Shown here: in pieces, positions 8,618-16,885 of the stretch
Layout: each line of letters opens with the position of its first letter
How positions within the stretch are numbered: position 1 is the stretch's first letter
DNA from: an uncultured Pelagibacteraceae bacterium
GTDB lineage: Bacteria > Pseudomonadota > Alphaproteobacteria > Pelagibacterales > Pelagibacteraceae
Reading direction: 5' to 3'
Assembly: GCA_902624015.1 (NCBI GenBank)
Contig: CACNVV010000009.1
Location: 1 to 34,583, forward strand
Length of the DNA stretch: 34,583 bases
Notes under the pieces: generated by a model
What the model saw: the letters and a program-made list of their open reading frames with translations, nothing else
What the model was told of the DNA's origin: nothing
Databases searched by the model: none
Position numbers and translations under genes: made by a program

Positions 8618-9346
8618 ATGAAAATTTTATTTTTATTTATTCTTATTTTTCATATTTCGCATGTAAATGCTGATGAAATTTATAATCTAATAAAAATTCC
8701 AAATTTAGAAATTTATAAATTAAAAAACGATAATAATATTCGTTATTTAAGCGCTGAAGGTAATTTTATAATTGGTGCAAATAATAACATTACTTGTGAC
8801 AAAGTTGGTATAAATAATTTAAATACAAAATTTCCTTTAATTGAAAAAAATCTTAATCGATATAATTCTAATTTTCTTAATAAGATAAAATTAAAATATA
8901 TTGTGCTTTGTGAAAATTTATTCATCTCTGAAATTAATACTGGGGGAATACCTGATAATAAAAACAGAACCTTAATTTTAGATATTAATTTTAATAAAAA
9001 ATATTTTGAAAGAATGATACACCATGAAATTTTTCACATGATTCAAAATACACACGTTGAATATTTTGATGAGGGTAAATTTTCATCTTTTAATCAAACA
9101 TCATTTAATTATGCTGATTGTTCAACTTGTTCTGATAGATTAAACTTAGATCTATATGAAAAAACTGATGGTTTTTTAACAGAATATTCTAAATCTATCC
9201 CTTCTGAAGATATGGCAGAAATTTTTTCATTTTTAATGACTGATAAAGAAACAATTGAAGATAAAACCTATAGCGACAAAATTCTTAATAATAAAGTGAA
9301 TTTTATAAAATCAAACTTAGCTAAAATAGATAAAAATATTTTATGA
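8618..9346 (+). CDS. Putative secreted HExxH zinc metallopeptidase
   Basis: 242 residues, no family recognised. A signal peptide covers about residues 1-18 (MKILFLFILIFHISHVNA, then DE), so the product is exported. The central HHEIFH gives a zincin motif His136-Glu-x-x-His140, and 57-61 residues later EDMAE (197-201) could supply the third, gluzincin-type glutamate ligand. A CSTC pair (Cys168, Cys171) lies between them and could form a disulfide or bind metal. The protein is very rich in Asn/Ile/Lys. It overlaps the cyclophilin gene by 4 nt (ATGA), so the two are cotranslated, suggesting periplasmic protein processing. A metallopeptidase role is inferred from the motif; activity is untested. 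Confidence 0.72.
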   Translation: MKILFLFILIFHISHVNADEIYNLIKIPNLEIYKLKNDNNIRYLSAEGNFIIGANNNITCDKVGINNLNTKFPLIEKNLNRYNSNFLNKIKLKYIVLCENLFISEINTGGIPDNKNRTLILDINFNKKYFERMIHHEIFHMIQNTHVEYFDEGKFSSFNQTSFNYADCSTCSDRLNLDLYEKTDGFLTEYSKSIPSEDMAEIFSFLMTDKETIEDKTYSDKILNNKVNFIKSNLAKIDKNIL

Positions 9347-9993
9347 TTAAAACTATTAAACCCTCAAAATCAGAAAAAATTTTATTTATATTTTTAATAG
9401 GTCTTTCAATTTTTGCTTTAACATCCTTTTTTTTATTAAAAAATAAATGTCTATTTGTTGAAAAAAATAATTTAAATAAATTTAATTTTAGCGACCCAAA
9501 CAATATTGCAGTAATGAATGTTGAGTGTGGAAATGTAATAATTGAACTTTATCCAGATATTTCACCTAAAGCAGTAGAAAGATTTAAAATTTTAATTGAA
9601 CAAAAAATGTATGATGGTTCTGCTTTTTATAAAGTTTCAGAAAATACTTTTATACAAGCTGGTGATATTGAGTATGGAAATATAAATAATTTAGATTATT
9701 CAAAAATTGGGAGCGGAAAGTCTGGATTAGGATTGTTAAAATCAGAACTGAGCAATGATTTTAAATTTACAGAGGGTAGTGTTGGTTTTGCTAGAGCAAC
9801 AGAATTTGATACAGAAGATAGTGAATTCTTTATTACATTAAAAGAAATACCAATTTATCAAGGTGAATATACTCCAATTGGCAAAGTAGTTTATGGTTTA
9901 GATATATTAACTAAAATTAAAACAGGTAATAAGGCAATTTATGTTTTAAGACCTGATTATATTAAAACATTGAGAATGTTTAATTCTAATTAA
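9343..9993 (+). CDS. Membrane-anchored cyclophilin-type peptidyl-prolyl isomerase
   Basis: 216 residues. One transmembrane helix at about 12-32 anchors a periplasmic cyclophilin domain (about 53-205). Recognisable blocks: VIIELYPDISPKAVERFKIL, the MYDGSAFYKV strand, FIQAGD (Gln105) and the SEFFITLKE strand. The usual catalytic Arg of the FHRV motif is Lys97 here (FYKV), so isomerase activity may be reduced. Family function is cis-trans isomerisation of prolyl bonds during folding. It is translationally coupled to the preceding HExxH protein, and its stop overlaps the convergent fatty-acid oxidation gene by 8 nt. Confidence 0.87.
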   Translation: MIKTIKPSKSEKILFIFLIGLSIFALTSFFLLKNKCLFVEKNNLNKFNFSDPNNIAVMNVECGNVIIELYPDISPKAVERFKILIEQKMYDGSAFYKVSENTFIQAGDIEYGNINNLDYSKIGSGKSGLGLLKSELSNDFKFTEGSVGFARATEFDTEDSEFFITLKEIPIYQGEYTPIGKVVYGLDILTKIKTGNKAIYVLRPDYIKTLRMFNSN

Positions 9994-12208
9994 CTAAAGG
10001 TTTACCTGTTGATAATGTGTGTTTGATTCTTTTTTGAGTTTGTTCTGTTTCTATCAATCTCATAAAAGAGTCTAATTCTAATTTATACAGATCATCCTCT
10101 GACAATACTTTTTCAATAGTAGTATCTCCACCACTTAAAACGTTTGCAAGCTCAGTACCCACATACATGCCGTGATCTAAAATTATTTTTTCGTTATATA
10201 ATCTCTCTAAAACCTTAATCATTTTATCTTTCAATGGCTTTCCAGAAAGTTTGAATTTACACTCTTCTGGTGGAACAAAATCATTATTTTGATCAATTAA
10301 ATTTTTTGATTCCTCAAAAAGACTATTTCTGTTCATTATTTTTTTGTCTTCTGGTTTTAAATACTTTAACGGTTCAGCCTCAATTGGAGATGTTGCTGTT
10401 TTAGCATAACCAATAATATCAAAAACTTTTAGTGGTGCATAATCTGGATCTGATTTTGCCTCTTCTGTTTGAGACCATCTCCACAACATTTCTTTACATC
10501 CTCCACCTGCTGGAACTAATCCAACAATAGTTTCAACTAATCCAATAACTAAATTTGTATGTGAGGCAACAAAATTACTTTGAACTAAAACTTCAAATCC
10601 TCCTCCGAGCGTAAGTCCAGAAGGAGCTGATACAACTGGGTACTTGGAGTATTTTAAGGTTTTACAAGTATCTTGAAAATATTTAATGAATTTTTCAATT
10701 GATTTAAAATCTCCTTTGTCAGCAAAATTCATAGTATAGCTTAAATTCACACCTGCTGAAAATTGCATACTTTCATTAATTACAATTAAAGGTTTGTCAG
10801 TTGCATTTTTTAATGCATCCATTGAGTCGTAATCTAATGCACAAGCTTTTGTTGTGAACTCAACAATATTGAAATCTTTAAATCGATGAATTTCTGCTGA
10901 ATTATTTTTATCTAGTTTAATTGCTGAAGATCTTACTTTTCCTAAAGTTTGAATGTTTGTATAAAGTTGCCTTTCTCCATAGAAATTTTCATCTTTTATT
11001 TTTGATAAATTTTCTAAAAATTTATTATTTTCGAAGTTATCAATTCTTTCAAAGAAATTCTTAACTCCTATAGATTTCAACATTTCAAAAGGACCCATTG
11101 CCCAATTAAAACCAAGTCTCATTGCTTCATCAATATCATTAAACTTGTCCGTAATTCCTGGAACAAGTGAAGAAGCATATTTAATTATTTTTGAAATTAC
11201 AATCCAAGCATACTCGCCAAACTTATCATTTCGATTAATCAAATTGTTAATGTCAACGGTCTCAATTCCTAAATCTATTTTTTTTGTTGCCGAATACTCC
11301 TCTGTCTCTAAATTTATTGCTTCTAAAATTTTTTGATCTCCACTTTTATTCATTCTATAAAAGCCACCTTTTCCTTTACGACCTGTATAGCCTGTCTCAA
11401 TTAATTTTTTTACTAATGGAATTTCTTTTGCAACAATTTGAAATTCATCTTTATCTGAAAGTTCCTTGATAAAACTTTTTAATACGTCGGCCATCAAATC
11501 AATTCCTATAAGATCATATAATCCAAACACTCCTGTTTTTGGAATTCCCATTGGTCTACCAAACACTGCGTCTGCTTCCTCTATTGAAAGTTTCATTTTA
11601 AATGCCTCTGTCATTGCAACCTGCATTGCATAAACTCCAATTCTATTACCTAAAAAACCTGGGGTATCATTACAGATTATAGCTCCCTTCCCAAGCTCTA
11701 CTTCGCAAAATTTTTTTAAAGAATTTATTTTATTTAAATCATTATTTTCATTTTTAACAATTTCTAATAATCCCATATATCTAACTGGATTAAAAAAGTG
11801 AGTGATACAAAAATCTTTTTTTTCTTCGTAAGTTAATTTTTCTGATAAAACTTTAATTGGAATTGAAGATGTGTTCGATGAAACAATTGCACCTTTTTTT
11901 CTGTTCTTAAATATTTTTTCGTAAATATTGTGTTTAATATCAATTCTTTCAACTACTGCCTCTACAACCCAGTCTGCATCTTTTACAGCATCAAAATTTT
12001 CATCAATATTTCCAACATTAATATTGTTAATTTTGCTTTTATCTATCAATAGTGGGGGTCTTGATTTATGAATTCTTTCTCTTGCTTTTTCACTGATTTC
12101 AGTAGTCAAATCTAACAAGGTGACTGGAATACCTGCATTACATAAGTGAGCTGCTATCCCACTACCCATTGTTCCAGAACCAATTACAACAACTTTTTTA
12201 ATTTCCAT
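9986..12208 (-). CDS. 3-hydroxyacyl-CoA dehydrogenase / enoyl-CoA hydratase fusion (FadN-like order)
   Basis: 740 residues from the ATG at 12206-12208; a TTG two codons upstream is less likely. The N-terminal half (about 1-390) is a hydroxyacyl-CoA dehydrogenase: Rossmann motif VIGSGTMGSGIAAHL, NTSSIPI, HFFNPVRYMGLLEIV with the catalytic His, and GFLGNRIG. The second half holds an enoyl-CoA hydratase: QFSAGVNLS oxyanion region, GGGFEVLVQS and VETIVGLVPAGGG. The order dehydrogenase-then-hydratase is opposite to Escherichia coli FadB/FadJ and like Bacillus FadN. It catalyses two central steps of beta-oxidation. It is divergent from a thiolase that supplies the last step, which supports a fatty-acid or acyl-CoA side-chain degradation role. 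Confidence 0.92.
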   Translation of the reverse strand: MEIKKVVVIGSGTMGSGIAAHLCNAGIPVTLLDLTTEISEKARERIHKSRPPLLIDKSKINNINVGNIDENFDAVKDADWVVEAVVERIDIKHNIYEKIFKNRKKGAIVSSNTSSIPIKVLSEKLTYEEKKDFCITHFFNPVRYMGLLEIVKNENNDLNKINSLKKFCEVELGKGAIICNDTPGFLGNRIGVYAMQVAMTEAFKMKLSIEEADAVFGRPMGIPKTGVFGLYDLIGIDLMADVLKSFIKELSDKDEFQIVAKEIPLVKKLIETGYTGRKGKGGFYRMNKSGDQKILEAINLETEEYSATKKIDLGIETVDINNLINRNDKFGEYAWIVISKIIKYASSLVPGITDKFNDIDEAMRLGFNWAMGPFEMLKSIGVKNFFERIDNFENNKFLENLSKIKDENFYGERQLYTNIQTLGKVRSSAIKLDKNNSAEIHRFKDFNIVEFTTKACALDYDSMDALKNATDKPLIVINESMQFSAGVNLSYTMNFADKGDFKSIEKFIKYFQDTCKTLKYSKYPVVSAPSGLTLGGGFEVLVQSNFVASHTNLVIGLVETIVGLVPAGGGCKEMLWRWSQTEEAKSDPDYAPLKVFDIIGYAKTATSPIEAEPLKYLKPEDKKIMNRNSLFEESKNLIDQNNDFVPPEECKFKLSGKPLKDKMIKVLERLYNEKIILDHGMYVGTELANVLSGGDTTIEKVLSEDDLYKLELDSFMRLIETEQTQKRIKHTLSTGKPLVN

Positions 12209-12265
12209 AAACAATTTTACTTTTTATTTTATTAATTAAAAACTTGAAATAAGACAAAATTCCTT

Positions 12266-12284
12266 CTTTATTGAAATAATAAAG
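12266..12284. promoter_or_regulatory. Inverted repeat in the divergent beta-oxidation promoter region
   Basis: CTTTATT and AATAAAG form a 7-bp perfect inverted repeat separated by GAAAT, in the 107-nt gap between the dehydrogenase/hydratase gene (minus) and the thiolase gene (plus). A TATAAA at 12287-12292 lies just downstream on the plus strand. It could be an operator for a fatty-acid-responsive repressor, or chance symmetry. No regulator gene is nearby. Confidence 0.28.
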
Positions 12285-12315
12285 TATATAAATAAAGAAA
12301 ATTTTAAAGTTAAAA

Positions 12316-13443
12316 ATGTATAATTCTGTAATTGCTGGTTATTCAAGATCCCCTTTTACAATGGCAAATAAAGGAGAATTAATTGATGTAAAACCAGTTA
12401 ATCTACTAGCTGAAGTAACTAAAAAACTTGTATTAAAATCAAAAATAGATCCTGAAACTATTGAGGATGTAATTGTTGGTTGTGCTTTTCAGGTTGGAGA
12501 ACAATGTTTTAATATTGGAAGATTAGTAACTTTTTTAAGTGATTTAAATATAAAAACTTCTGGAATGACTGTTGACAGATGGTGTGGTTCATCAATGGAA
12601 GCAATACATATTGCAGCTGGAAAAATCTCGATGGGATCGGGTAAAGTATTTTTGTGCGGTGGAGTAGAAAGTATGACTAGAGTACAAACAGGGTTTGAAC
12701 CTCTTCCTTATCCATATTCAGATTCTGATAAACAAAATCCTCATTTATATCTTTCAATGGGAATTACTGCAGAGAATGTTGCAAAAAAATATAAAATTTC
12801 AAGAAAAGAACAGCAAGAATTTGCTCTCGAAAGTCACTTTAAAGCAAATAATGCTCAAATAAATGGAAATTTTAAAAATGAAATTACAAAAGTAGGTAAT
12901 TGTGAGCTTGATGGAAATATAAGGTCAAATAGTACTATGGAAAAATTAGATAGTCTTAAATTAGCTTTTGACTCAAATGGTACTGTAACTGCAGCCACGT
13001 CCTCACCCTTAACAGATGGTGCAGCCATGACATTAATATGTGAAGAAAACTTTGCTAAAGAAAATAATTTAGAAATTTTTGGTAGAATAAAGTCTACTGC
13101 AGTTGAGGGATGTGACCCAAACTATATGGGCTTAGGACCAATATCAGCAACAAAAAAAGCTCTTAAAAGAGCAAATCTAACTATTAAAGATATAGACATT
13201 ATAGAATTAAACGAGGCTTTTGCTTCACAATCAATAGCTTGTATTAAAGAGTTGGGTATGGAGAAACAAAAAATAAATATTGATGGTGGTGCTATTGCAT
13301 TAGGGCATCCTTTAGGAGCCACAGGAGCTAGAATAACTGGTAAAGCTGCAGAATTACTTAAAAGAGAAAGTAAAAAATATGCTCTTTCAACTCAATGTAT
13401 TGGTTTGGGGATGGGTATTGCAACAATTATAGAGTCAGTTTAA
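12316..13443 (+). CDS. Acetyl-CoA acyltransferase (thiolase)
   Basis: 375 residues, slightly shorter than the usual 390. Catalytic residues are all present: nucleophile Cys90 (DRWCGSSM), Asn299 in the NEAF loop, His331 (GGAIALGHPLGATGAR) and second Cys361 (STQCIGLGMG). The enzyme cleaves 3-ketoacyl-CoA to acetyl-CoA and a shortened acyl-CoA, or works in reverse. The divergent hydroxyacyl-CoA dehydrogenase/enoyl-CoA hydratase gene makes a FadA-type degradative role most likely. The stop lies 2 nt from the convergent permease stop. No Shine-Dalgarno is seen. Confidence 0.93.
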   Translation: MYNSVIAGYSRSPFTMANKGELIDVKPVNLLAEVTKKLVLKSKIDPETIEDVIVGCAFQVGEQCFNIGRLVTFLSDLNIKTSGMTVDRWCGSSMEAIHIAAGKISMGSGKVFLCGGVESMTRVQTGFEPLPYPYSDSDKQNPHLYLSMGITAENVAKKYKISRKEQQEFALESHFKANNAQINGNFKNEITKVGNCELDGNIRSNSTMEKLDSLKLAFDSNGTVTAATSSPLTDGAAMTLICEENFAKENNLEIFGRIKSTAVEGCDPNYMGLGPISATKKALKRANLTIKDIDIIELNEAFASQSIACIKELGMEKQKINIDGGAIALGHPLGATGARITGKAAELLKRESKKYALSTQCIGLGMGIATIIESV

Positions 13444-13445
13444 TT

Positions 13446-14300
13446 TTATCGATTAATTCCTCTTAATCTTTCAGATCTTCTTCTCAATAACTCTGCACTC
13501 ACAAGAATTAAAGTCGATAAAAGAATTAAACAGGTAGCAACCGCGAGAATTGTAGGGCTCAACTGTTCTCTTAAACCTGTCCACATTTGTATCGGAATAG
13601 TTGTATTTTCTAAGCCTGCCAAGAATAACACTACTACAACTTCATCAAAGGATGTTACAAAAGCAAATAATCCTCCTGATATAACCCCTGGTAATATTAG
13701 AGGAAGCGTTATTTTCATAAATGTATTTACTGGGTTACTGCCTAAACTTGCGGCAGCTCTTGTTACACTATGATCAAAACCAGAAAGTGTAGCTGTAACA
13801 GTAATTACAACAAATGGTGTTCCTAATATTATATGTGCCAAGACTATTCCTGTGTGAGTTGCTGCCAGACCAGCTTTTGCCATGAAAAAGAAAATTGCAA
13901 CACCTGATATAATTAGTGGAACAATCATTGGAGATATAAGAGTTGCCATGATTAATCCTTTATAGGGCATATGTCTGCTACTTAATCCTAAAGCAGCTAA
14001 TGTCCCCAAAATAATTGATCCAATAGTTGCGAATATTGCGATTATAAAACTATTTTTTGCAGCAAGTCCCCAAGGGTTTTTAGTCCCATAAATCATATCC
14101 TTATACCATCTCAAAGAAAATGCATCTGGATCAAGATTTTTCATACCTTCAGAAAAAACCAAAAACTCTTCTGCATTAAATGATAAGGGGAAAATTACAA
14201 ACAGAGGGGCAATTAAAAAGAAAAATACAAAAGTACAAATAGCAATATAGATATAATGCCAAATTCTATATCTTGTTTCTGTATAACTTGGTAAAGCCAT
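13446..14300 (-). CDS. potC: ABC transporter permease, PotC-like
   Basis: 284 residues, six predicted membrane segments. The inner-membrane permease motif of binding-protein-dependent transporters (EAA loop) is at RAAASLGSNPVNTFMKITLPLILPG (about 180-204). It belongs to the COG1177/PotC group and pairs with the permease encoded 1 nt upstream. Last gene of the run eutA-like, doeA-like, potA, potD, potB, potC. The name reflects the family; the transported compound may not be a polyamine. Confidence 0.9.
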   Translation of the reverse strand: MALPSYTETRYRIWHYIYIAICTFVFFFLIAPLFVIFPLSFNAEEFLVFSEGMKNLDPDAFSLRWYKDMIYGTKNPWGLAAKNSFIIAIFATIGSIILGTLAALGLSSRHMPYKGLIMATLISPMIVPLIISGVAIFFFMAKAGLAATHTGIVLAHIILGTPFVVITVTATLSGFDHSVTRAAASLGSNPVNTFMKITLPLILPGVISGGLFAFVTSFDEVVVVLFLAGLENTTIPIQMWTGLREQLSPTILAVATCLILLSTLILVSAELLRRRSERLRGINR

Positions 14301-14301
14301 A

Positions 14302-15567
14302 TTATCCTAATTTAATGTTATCAACTCCTACTAATTTATTATAAATCCAATAAATAACTAAAACTCCAGTCAATAACATTAATCCCATTGCTGATGCAAA
14401 ACTCCAATCGAGAGTTGTTTTCATGTGAAATGCAATCTGATTACTTATCAATGTTCCTGAAGCACCTCCAACTAAAGCCGGGGTTATGTAGTATCCAATA
14501 GCTAAAATGAAAACTAATAAACATCCAGCACCAATACCTGGAATTGTTAGAGGAAAGTAAACTTTCCAAAATGCAACAAAAGGTGTTCCGCCTAGTGATT
14601 TTCCTGCTCTCATTAAGCTTGGCGAAATTGTTTTCATTACACTATAAAGTGGTAGAACCATAAATGGCAATAATATCTGTGTCATTGCAACATAAGTTCC
14701 TACTTTGTTATACATCATCTCTGGCCTATTATCGTCCGCAACTAAACCAATCATTACAAAAAAATCATTAACAAGTCCTTGTTGTTGTAATAAAATCATC
14801 CAACTTGCTGTTCTTACGAGCAAAGAGGTCCAAAAAGGAAGTAATACGCAAATCATTAATAAATTGCTGTATTTCATAGGAAGTGTAGCTAACAAATGAG
14901 CAATTGGATAACCCATAAGAAAACAAAAAAGCGTGACGAAAAATGCTATTTCTAAGGTTCTGAGCCATAAAATTCTGTGAATTCGTCTATCCTCTTCTAC
15001 TTGGGCTATGCTCCCATCTGCAGCAAAATACATATCCATACCCTTTAGATATTTTGAAGCTGTATAAGGGGGAGCTGTTCTTTTTATTGCTTGCCAATAT
15101 TCTACATTTCTCCATCTTTTATGAAGTTTGTTGATTTGCTCTTTTAAACTTGCATTTTCATCAATTTTTTTTCTTTTAATTTGTCTAAAAAGTTTTTTTG
15201 TAATCGTGTTAAAACCATTTTTTTCTTTATTTAATCTTTGACCTAATTTTCCATGCTGTTGATTTTCAGCAAGTAATTTATAATCCTCGTAAAATCCTCG
15301 ATATACTTCCTCTGGAGGTAATTCATTTAAGTTGTCCCATTTCTCCATTGCTTTAAACGTTTTTGGAAGCATGTTAGTCACCATTCTATCGTCAACACTT
15401 CTCGTAAACATTTCACCAATTGGGAAAATATAAGTAATTACAAGAAAAAATAGTAATGGAGCTACAAGAAGAAAAGCTTTTATTTTATTCTTCTTTTCAG
15501 CTTTTTTTAAACTGACTTCTAAAGGTATACCGTCAGTTGTTAAAATTTGTTTTGTTTCAGAGCTCAT
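14302..15567 (-). CDS. potB: ABC transporter permease, PotB-like, with large periplasmic insertion
   Basis: 421 residues, well above the about 285 of Escherichia coli PotB. A cytoplasmic N-terminus and TM1 (about 31-51) are followed by a charged non-membrane stretch of some 140 residues (about 54-195) before the remaining five segments. The EAA loop is RAGKSLGGTPFVAFWKVYFPLTIPG (about 315-340). The extra domain probably projects into the periplasm and may contact the binding protein. It is separated from potD by a strong hairpin (15568-15600) and is 1 nt from potC. Long PotB variants of this kind occur in other alphaproteobacteria as far as I recall. Confidence 0.9.
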   Translation of the reverse strand: MSSETKQILTTDGIPLEVSLKKAEKKNKIKAFLLVAPLLFFLVITYIFPIGEMFTRSVDDRMVTNMLPKTFKAMEKWDNLNELPPEEVYRGFYEDYKLLAENQQHGKLGQRLNKEKNGFNTITKKLFRQIKRKKIDENASLKEQINKLHKRWRNVEYWQAIKRTAPPYTASKYLKGMDMYFAADGSIAQVEEDRRIHRILWLRTLEIAFFVTLFCFLMGYPIAHLLATLPMKYSNLLMICVLLPFWTSLLVRTASWMILLQQQGLVNDFFVMIGLVADDNRPEMMYNKVGTYVAMTQILLPFMVLPLYSVMKTISPSLMRAGKSLGGTPFVAFWKVYFPLTIPGIGAGCLLVFILAIGYYITPALVGGASGTLISNQIAFHMKTTLDWSFASAMGLMLLTGVLVIYWIYNKLVGVDNIKLG

Positions 15568-15600
15568 AAAAAAATAGGGCGGTTAAAAATAACCGCCCTA
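15568..15600 (-). terminator. Intrinsic terminator/attenuator between potD and potB
   Basis: Minus-strand RNA from potD would form a perfect 11-bp stem (TAGGGCGGTTA / TAACCGCCCTA, 15590-15600 with 15575-15585) with a 4-nt loop, followed directly by seven U residues (15568-15574) that abut the potB ATG. It is by far the most GC-rich stem in the area. Its place inside the operon suggests partial termination or 3'-end protection, giving more binding-protein mRNA than permease mRNA. Confidence 0.88.
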
Positions 15601-15635
15601 AATATATTATATAAATTCAGTGATTAAAACTGAAA

Positions 15636-16757
15636 TTATAGTCCTGCTTTCATTGCTTCCCACTTCTCACTGATCTCAGTATTGTTATCAGCCCAGAAGA
15701 AAGGGTCTACTAAGAAATAGTTCTTAGTATTTGCAGGAGCAGTTGGCATTTGTGGCATCATATTAGTTTTACCATCTTTGTACCAAGGCTCACCAGCAGT
15801 AATTACATCAAGAGATGATTTTCTCCATGGAGCATATGCAATGTACTTCGCGCTACCAGCTAACATTTCTGTGTTAGTCATCATAGCTAAAGCTTTTTTA
15901 GCATTTGCTTCATCTGGTCCACCTTTAACAAGTGCAAAATATTCATAGTCTAAACCTTGACCATCCCATACTTGTTTAATTGGGGCACCTTCACCAATTT
16001 CAGCATTAAAGAATCTTCCGTTCCAACCAGTTGCCATTACAACTTCACCAGCAACTAATAATTCAGGCGGTTGAGCTCCTGCAGACCAGAATACACATCC
16101 ACCGTTTGGATCTGTACATAATGCTTTAATTTTATTCATCGCTCTGTCGATTCCACCTTCTTCTAAAAGTTTTCTGTAAACTCTAGTTCCGCCGTCACCT
16201 AACTTCACGCCATCCGCAGCTAAAGCAATTTCTAAGTTAGTTAAAGCACTAGTGTAGATCGCTCTTTTGCCTGGGAATTTTTTAGTGTTAAAAAAGTCCT
16301 TAATTTTTGTAGGAGCTTTTGAACCACTAAATTTTCTTGTGTCATATGCATAGTTCCAAGAATATAAAATGTTACCTACAGCACATTCACTTGGCATTCC
16401 TGTGAAAAAGTCTTCACTTGCAGGAGTTCCATCTGGTGCAGCTGGGAAGTCTTTGTCAAAATCAAATTTAACAAATAAACCTTCATCACATCCGTTAATA
16501 GTATCGAATGCAAATAAGTCTATGATATCCCAAGTTATAGCACCTGCTTCTTTTTGTGCTTTGATTTCTGATAAACCACCAGAATAGTCAACCCAGTTGA
16601 TTTCTATTCCAAGTGCTTTAGCAGTCGGATCACCATACCCAAGCTTTTGAGACTCTGTGTAAGCTCCACCCCATGATGCTACTGTAACAGCAAAGGCTGA
16701 AGAAGTTAGAGACACAACAAAAGAAAGAGCAAGTAATACTTTACTTATTTTTCTCAT
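15636..16757 (-). CDS. potD: Periplasmic solute-binding protein, PotD/COG0687 family
   Basis: 373 residues with a clear Sec signal peptide: MRKISKVLLALSF core and cleavage after SAFA, about residue 23. The mature N-terminus VTVASWGGAYTESQ is typical of the wider COG0687 group (PotD/PotF and relatives for opines and other N-compounds), so the polyamine label is not proven. Trp-rich ligand-site candidates include FWSAGAQPPE and ATGWNGRF. A near-perfect Shine-Dalgarno GGAGGA lies 5 nt before the ATG, unlike most genes here, indicating strong translation. It is preceded by its own likely promoter and followed by a strong hairpin, as expected for a binding protein made in excess over its permeases. 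Confidence 0.9.
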   Translation of the reverse strand: MRKISKVLLALSFVVSLTSSAFAVTVASWGGAYTESQKLGYGDPTAKALGIEINWVDYSGGLSEIKAQKEAGAITWDIIDLFAFDTINGCDEGLFVKFDFDKDFPAAPDGTPASEDFFTGMPSECAVGNILYSWNYAYDTRKFSGSKAPTKIKDFFNTKKFPGKRAIYTSALTNLEIALAADGVKLGDGGTRVYRKLLEEGGIDRAMNKIKALCTDPNGGCVFWSAGAQPPELLVAGEVVMATGWNGRFFNAEIGEGAPIKQVWDGQGLDYEYFALVKGGPDEANAKKALAMMTNTEMLAGSAKYIAYAPWRKSSLDVITAGEPWYKDGKTNMMPQMPTAPANTKNYFLVDPFFWADNNTEISEKWEAMKAGL

Positions 16758-16761
16758 TATT

Positions 16762-16766
16762 CCTCC
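16762..16766 (-). promoter_or_regulatory. Strong ribosome binding site of potD
   Basis: On the minus strand GGAGGA sits about 5 nt before the potD ATG (16755-16757), an almost ideal anti-16S match. Most neighbouring genes have no recognisable Shine-Dalgarno, so this marks potD as highly translated and confirms its start. Confidence 0.8.
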
Positions 16767-16778
16767 GTTTAAACGTTG

Positions 16779-16832
16779 ATATAAATTAATTTATATAAGT
16801 AAAAGTACAACAAATAGGAATGATTAAGTCAA
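16779..16832 (-). promoter_or_regulatory. Candidate potD promoter with adjoining 18-bp palindrome
   Basis: In the 128-nt gap between potA and potD, minus-strand TTGACT (16827-16832) is followed after 17 nt by TGTACT (16804-16809), a plausible sigma-70 pair with a weak -10. Just downstream, ATATAAATTAATTTATAT (16779-16796) is a perfect 18-bp palindrome that would cover about +1 to +18. It could be an operator or leader hairpin. It suggests potD can be transcribed independently of potA. All inferred. Confidence 0.35.
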
Positions 16833-16885
16833 CAGCTGATTTTGTCGTTAAAATGTATATTAGATATATATATTTTATAATGTAA

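Noticed and set aside
12209-12214. TTG start for the dehydrogenase/hydratase fusion
   Set aside because: An ATG two codons downstream is the usual start and sits directly before the Rossmann strand.
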